Positions 16,299 to 19,067 of a DNA stretch of 19,067 nt are shown here, one piece after another; within the stretch, counting starts at the first letter, position 1; every line of letters begins with the position of its first letter. The position numbers were made by a program, and so were the translations under genes. The notes below the pieces were generated by a model that did not search any database, had not been told where the DNA came from, and saw only the letters and a list, made by a program, of their open reading frames with translations. Origin of the DNA: Eubacterium sp. UBA5416 (GTDB lineage Bacteria; Bacillota; Clostridia; Lachnospirales; Lachnospiraceae); the NCBI GenBank assembly GCA_002409525.1, contig DHNM01000001.1:32902-51968 (forward strand). The letters run 5' to 3'.

Positions 16299-16451
16299 GA
16301 GATCTTTTGGGCAAAACTGCAAAAGTGTGTTACTGTTCACACCTCTCCAAAAAATCTTCGTTAAAGTGACAATTTTTTTCTTAAAATTCGGTTGATGTGG
16401 ATACCTCAAATACGTTAGGAAAAAGAGTGGATAAGTCCTTATAGCCGGGTT
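16299..16451. other. Non-coding stretch beside the IS66-type remnant
   Basis: No convincing gene. A minus-strand frame of 76 codons crosses it, but it has no ribosome site, no recognisable domain and runs antisense into the transposon debris. GTGTG/CACAC arms at about 16326-16343 and a T9 run at 16290-16298 are visible. The left end of the degraded insertion element may lie here, but I cannot place it. Confidence 0.4.
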
Positions 16452-16661
16452 ATGCAGAGACAAAATGGAATCACAAAACTTCTGCATTCGCCAAATTGAC
16501 CGTATAAACGGCTCACTCTTGACGAACTGCTTGATACCTTACAGACACAGATTACAAAGCAGAACAAAATCATAGACATGCGGGAAGAAACCATCCGCAT
16601 CCTGGAAGAGCAGAATCGCCGTCTGCTTGACATGGTGAAAAAAGTCATTCATTCACAATAA
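16452..16661 (+). pseudogene. IS66-associated small coiled-coil protein, broken
   Basis: From ATG at 16452 the frame reads 15 codons and meets TGA at 16497-16499, then stays open for 53 codons to TAA at 16661. The open part (LTLDELLDTLQTQI, then heptad-like IIDMREETIRILEEQNRRLLDMV) resembles the small coiled-coil accessory protein encoded before some IS66-type transposases. No start codon follows the TGA before the coiled coil, so it is either a nonsense-disrupted gene or a 5'-truncated fragment. Confidence 0.5.
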
Positions 16662-16835
16662 CGGGAGAGAAAACCTTTATGAACCCTTCTTTTGAATATA
16701 TTAATCATCTTGAATACCAGCTAAAAGCATCCCGGGCAGAAGTCCGGGCATTTCGGCCTGGAAAAAAGCTTCTGGATATCCAGGAAAAGCAAAGGAAAGA
16801 AAGAGAAGCTCTTTTTGTTAAGGTGTACGGATCAT
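16452..16835 (+). mobile_element. Degraded IS66-type insertion element remnant
   Basis: The only plus-strand coding traces in the window: a coiled-coil accessory fragment followed 17 bases later by the start of an IS66-type transposase, as in IS66-like elements of Lachnospiraceae. The transposase body, its DDE residues and the right end are absent, so the element cannot move on its own. Boundaries are approximate. Family naming rests on remembered similarity of the transposase N-terminus. Confidence 0.6.
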
Positions 16836-16852
16836 TTCCCACTTACATTTGA
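16679..16852 (+). pseudogene. N-terminal fragment of an IS66-type transposase
   Basis: 57 codons beginning MNPSFEYINHLEYQLKASRA and continuing EVRAFRPGKKLLDIQEKQ, which resembles the N-terminal coiled-coil lead of IS66-type transposases in Clostridia. GGGAG precedes the ATG. After about KEREALF the sequence loses its resemblance and reaches TGA at 16852, two bases from the convergent DUF169 stop. The deletion joint is probably near 16815-16825. Helix-turn-helix, zinc finger and catalytic DDE regions are missing. Confidence 0.6.
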
Positions 16853-16854
16853 AT

Positions 16855-17595
16855 TTACTTCTGTTTTTCCATTTTTCCCACTATTCTATGCCATAAATGC
16901 TTTTCCAAGAAACTTCCATCTGTATTTTTCTCCATGTCTAAAAACATCTTGTATGGAACAGAAAATGATAGCATGTCAGCTTCGATCATTGGACGTATTG
17001 TAATATCAATCAAACCAACTGCTGCCTTTGGATTTTCTTTTTGCGCTTCTGCATAAGGAATAAGAAAAACAGACTGACACCCTGAACTAAATGGTATCAT
17101 TACATTCTCAATTCCCGGTCTATAATAATTTGCTAGCACCGTAAGAGCTGATAATTGATTAGTATTAACATAAAACACAATTAGTTCAGGTTTTTCCTTA
17201 GTAGTATCAATTTGTGATAAAGGTTCTAATACAACATATTCATATGGAATATCAGTTATTGGCAGGCACTTAACAAAGTCTTCACCTAGCTCTGGATTTT
17301 TCATATATCCTTCCCCTTCAAACTTACCTTCTTTGCCAACTGTTAAAAAGTATTCAATTCCATTTGGATAATTAGGAAATTGTCCAAATCCAAAGCCGGC
17401 TTTACCTCCAGGACACATTGTTGTTTTACGCTCAAAAACTGATATCTTTCCTTTTGCTGCCGCAATAAATAATGGAATTATACAGCTCCATTGACCTTCT
17501 TTACTTTGAAGTGCCCCTTCTGGTTTTTCATTACTAAGTAAAACAGCTACTGGCTCATATTTTAATCTTAATTCTTTAGCTAAACGGCTTTCCAT
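16855..17595 (-). CDS. DUF169 family protein
   Basis: 246 residues, resembling the uncharacterised DUF169 family (Pfam PF02596), whose biochemical role I do not know. Family-like features are the YEPVAVLLSNEKP lead (13-25), WSCIIP with Cys38, MCPGGKAGFGFG with Cys61, LPITDIP with Cys110 nearby and SSGCQS with Cys173. The repeated cysteine-glycine motifs suggest a metal or cofactor site, but this is inference. The frame remains open upstream to ATG at 17709, but that 38-residue lead lacks the family pattern. The start at 17595 has GTGAGGT seven bases upstream and gives the usual family length. No signal peptide or membrane segment is evident. It stands alone, with IS debris downstream and a broken gene upstream. 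Confidence 0.85.
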   Translation of the reverse strand: MESRLAKELRLKYEPVAVLLSNEKPEGALQSKEGQWSCIIPLFIAAAKGKISVFERKTTMCPGGKAGFGFGQFPNYPNGIEYFLTVGKEGKFEGEGYMKNPELGEDFVKCLPITDIPYEYVVLEPLSQIDTTKEKPELIVFYVNTNQLSALTVLANYYRPGIENVMIPFSSGCQSVFLIPYAEAQKENPKAAVGLIDITIRPMIEADMLSFSVPYKMFLDMEKNTDGSFLEKHLWHRIVGKMEKQK

Positions 17596-17902
17596 ATCGT
17601 TTACCTCACTTTTTGTTGCTTCTTCTAGTGGTTCCGAGAACTTTCCGCAGATTACTGTCTTTCTTTTGATCCAGCATGACCGGATAAAGAGATCTCCGGT
17701 CGGAAACAATCAGCTATTTCTCCCAATTCGATTTTCCATATAAAAAGATACTTTTTATCATCATCTGCTGAGCCTGTGAATACTTTTTTGCTTTCGCAGA
17801 TTTCTTCCCCTGTTTTGAAGATCCTATCTTGTATCTCGGCAATTGAATTACCGAGGATTAGGATGTATATTTTCCTATACCAAATGATTTTTTGAATTGA
17901 TA
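17596..17902. other. Region upstream of DUF169, with decayed sequence and hairpins
   Basis: A 307-base gap. On the minus strand it carries an 85-codon open stretch with no start codon (listed separately), a hairpin GACCGGA/TCCGGTC at 17678-17701 with a ten-base loop, and a near-palindrome CTCGG...CCGAG at 17835-17855. Neither hairpin has a U-run on the minus strand, so neither is a clear terminator. I find no convincing DUF169 promoter. Confidence 0.5.
17603..17609 (-). promoter_or_regulatory. Ribosome binding site deciding the DUF169 start
   Basis: The minus strand reads GTGAGGT, seven bases before the ATG at 17595. This supports the 246-residue protein over the longer frame from 17709. Confidence 0.65.
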
Positions 17903-17909
17903 CTAATAA
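17652..17909 (-). pseudogene. Start-less open stretch, possible gene remnant
   Basis: 85 sense codons before TAA with no ATG, GTG or TTG in the first two thirds. The middle reads NSIAEIQDRIFKTGEEICES and further on KKYLFIWKIELGEIADCF, with balanced charged and hydrophobic residues that look protein-like. It overlaps the last seven bases of the broken pyrophosphorylase gene in another frame. I do not recognise the family. It may be the tail of a gene lost by rearrangement, or a chance open frame. Confidence 0.3.
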
Positions 17910-19067
17910 TTAATCCCTCTATTTTTAAGCATCTTCTGTGCGCTTTCTAAAGAATCCTTACCTACTCTATTTTTTATTGGTGCAAACTCATATTCCCTGT
18001 CTACCTCATAAAAATAAACATCTTTTAATAAAGATACTTGATCTATAATTAAAGACTCGAATTTATAACATTCTCTGCTGATAAGATCATTCGTACCATT
18101 GGCAGATTTTAAAACATCTGCTTTTTTCGTAACCAGGTGCAAAGGCATAGACTTAATTAAATTATTTTGTAATAAGTAAGTAACATCGAAAAGATAATTT
18201 AATGTTACTCCATATGAATAAACTAGATTATTTTCTAAATCTGTTAATTCAGCTATAGCATTTGGCAATTCAAAATACTCAATAATACAATCAATGTTAT
18301 TTATTCTGCAAATAGTACCAACTTTTTCATCTGGGCAGCTCTTTTTTACTACTTTTGCTCCCAATTTTTTACCGGAAGCTATCGTTGAACCTATAAAATT
18401 TAAATCAATAATATTTTGAAGAGCATTATCTACCGAAACAACTGATACCCATTTAATTCTGTCCATAAAGTATGGATATGTTGCTAGTAAATCCTTGAAC
18501 CAATATCCATTCCCATTCGGTGAAGTTGCTATTTGGTCTTTCGAAGTTGCTTGTATGACAAATGATGAATCAAAGATGGAGTATCCCCTTGAGTAAAAAA
18601 TTTAATTTTATCAGAAGGATATTCCCAATAATTACATCTTTTAAGTTTTTCTCTTGTTATGGAATCATTCATACTACTTGTCATTATAAAAACATAAGGC
18701 AGATAAGCTAGTTTAATACATTTTTGCATAATATGCTCCAAATGCAATTGGATTAAACATTTTTTATTAGCACCTTCCAATTCCATTATTCCTTTAGGGC
18801 CATTGTATCCAAGTCGTGTACCTAATCCTCCAGCCAAAATTACCACAGCGTAATATCCTTTTTTTATTAATGTTAATGCATACTCGCTTTTCTCATCAAT
18901 ATTCTTTTGGTTTCTAGCTGATATTTCATCGCAAAATGTAGGTTTTATCTCTCCATAACCTTTAATAGTATCAGCCTTATTTTTTATATCTAGATATTTT
19001 TCATGAAGAAAATTCAAATCATACGTGTCAACTTCATTTATTAATTGTTGAACCAAATCACGCATGC
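17903..19067 (-). pseudogene. UDP-sugar pyrophosphorylase (UAP/UDPGP family), frameshifted and cut by the window edge
   Basis: Related to UDP-N-acetylhexosamine pyrophosphorylases (UAP1/AGX1), which make UDP-sugars from UTP and sugar-1-phosphate. The first frame (18529-19065) holds LAGGLGTRLG and PKG, the nucleotide-binding signature (77-92 from the first visible Met), and ends FFTQGDTPSLIHH then drifts to a stop. The -1 frame resumes as IFDSSFVIQ, IATSPNGNGYWF (18577 down), then VSVDN, GAKVVKK, VGTICR, IIEYFELP and EFAPIKN, all expected in UAP order, to TAG at 17903. One missing base near 18575-18580 explains the break. The first Met (19065) may be internal, because family members usually have more N-terminal sequence. 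An isolated second half from ATG 18466 would lack the nucleotide site. Sequencing error is possible. Confidence 0.8.

Noticed and set aside
16257..16487. 76-codon minus-strand frame before the methyltransferase
   Set aside because: No ribosome site or domain; it overlaps the candidate promoter and runs antisense into insertion-element debris.
17596..17709. 38-residue N-terminal extension of the DUF169 protein
   Set aside because: Outside the family pattern, crosses a hairpin, and the start at 17595 has its own ribosome site.
18590..18605. Programmed -1 frameshift at the AAATTTTTT run of the pyrophosphorylase
   Set aside because: A shift there would replace the conserved TQGDTP with a non-family sequence; the homology break lies further downstream.
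1..19067. CRISPR arrays, tRNA or rRNA genes
   Set aside because: No regularly spaced repeats and no tRNA- or rRNA-like sequence were seen on either strand.

Overview
The window looks like chromosome from an anaerobic Clostridia bacterium, most likely a gut Lachnospiraceae. The clues are family resemblance (a TetM-like GTPase joined to a YacP/Rae1-type nuclease, a GH38 mannosidase beside a family-5 transporter, DUF169, an IS66-type remnant), strong AGGAGG ribosome sites and moderate G+C that falls towards the right end. This is inference from gene content, not a database match. Every intact gene lies on the minus strand, so transcription runs from high to low coordinates. The only plus-strand coding traces are insertion-sequence debris near 16.45-16.85 kb.

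Region 1 (about 1-8600) is a glycan-use operon. An extended -10 promoter near 8566-8595 precedes a 1029-residue GH38 alpha-mannosidase. Next come a large family-5 substrate-binding lipoprotein, two DppB/DppC-type permeases and two DppD/DppF-type ATPases, the last cut by the window edge. The transporter genes overlap or nearly touch. A strong RNA hairpin lies in the only sizeable gap, just before the lipoprotein ribosome site. I read this as uptake of a mannose-containing glycoside or glycopeptide and cytoplasmic removal of alpha-mannose.

Region 2 (about 8780-11670) is one gene with its own candidate promoter and a clear intrinsic terminator. It encodes a 919-residue fusion of a TetM/EF-G-like ribosomal GTPase, a charged linker, and a NYN/PIN nuclease domain resembling B. 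subtilis YacP (Rae1). It is the most interesting item here.

Region 3 (about 11710-16270) is a compact cluster: an FtsJ/RlmM-like RNA 2'-O-methyltransferase containing a run of ten G; a 57-codon small ORF; an ABC exporter half; a 20-codon ORF inside a 10-bp inverted repeat; and a second exporter half. ATGA start/stop overlaps link the small ORFs to the exporters, which probably form a heterodimer. The cargo is unknown.

Region 4 (about 16270-19067) is A+T-rich and rearranged. It holds IS66-type fragments, a DUF169 gene, an 85-codon open stretch without a start codon, and a UDP-sugar pyrophosphorylase gene broken by a frameshift. The region has the character of a worn mobile or accessory segment.
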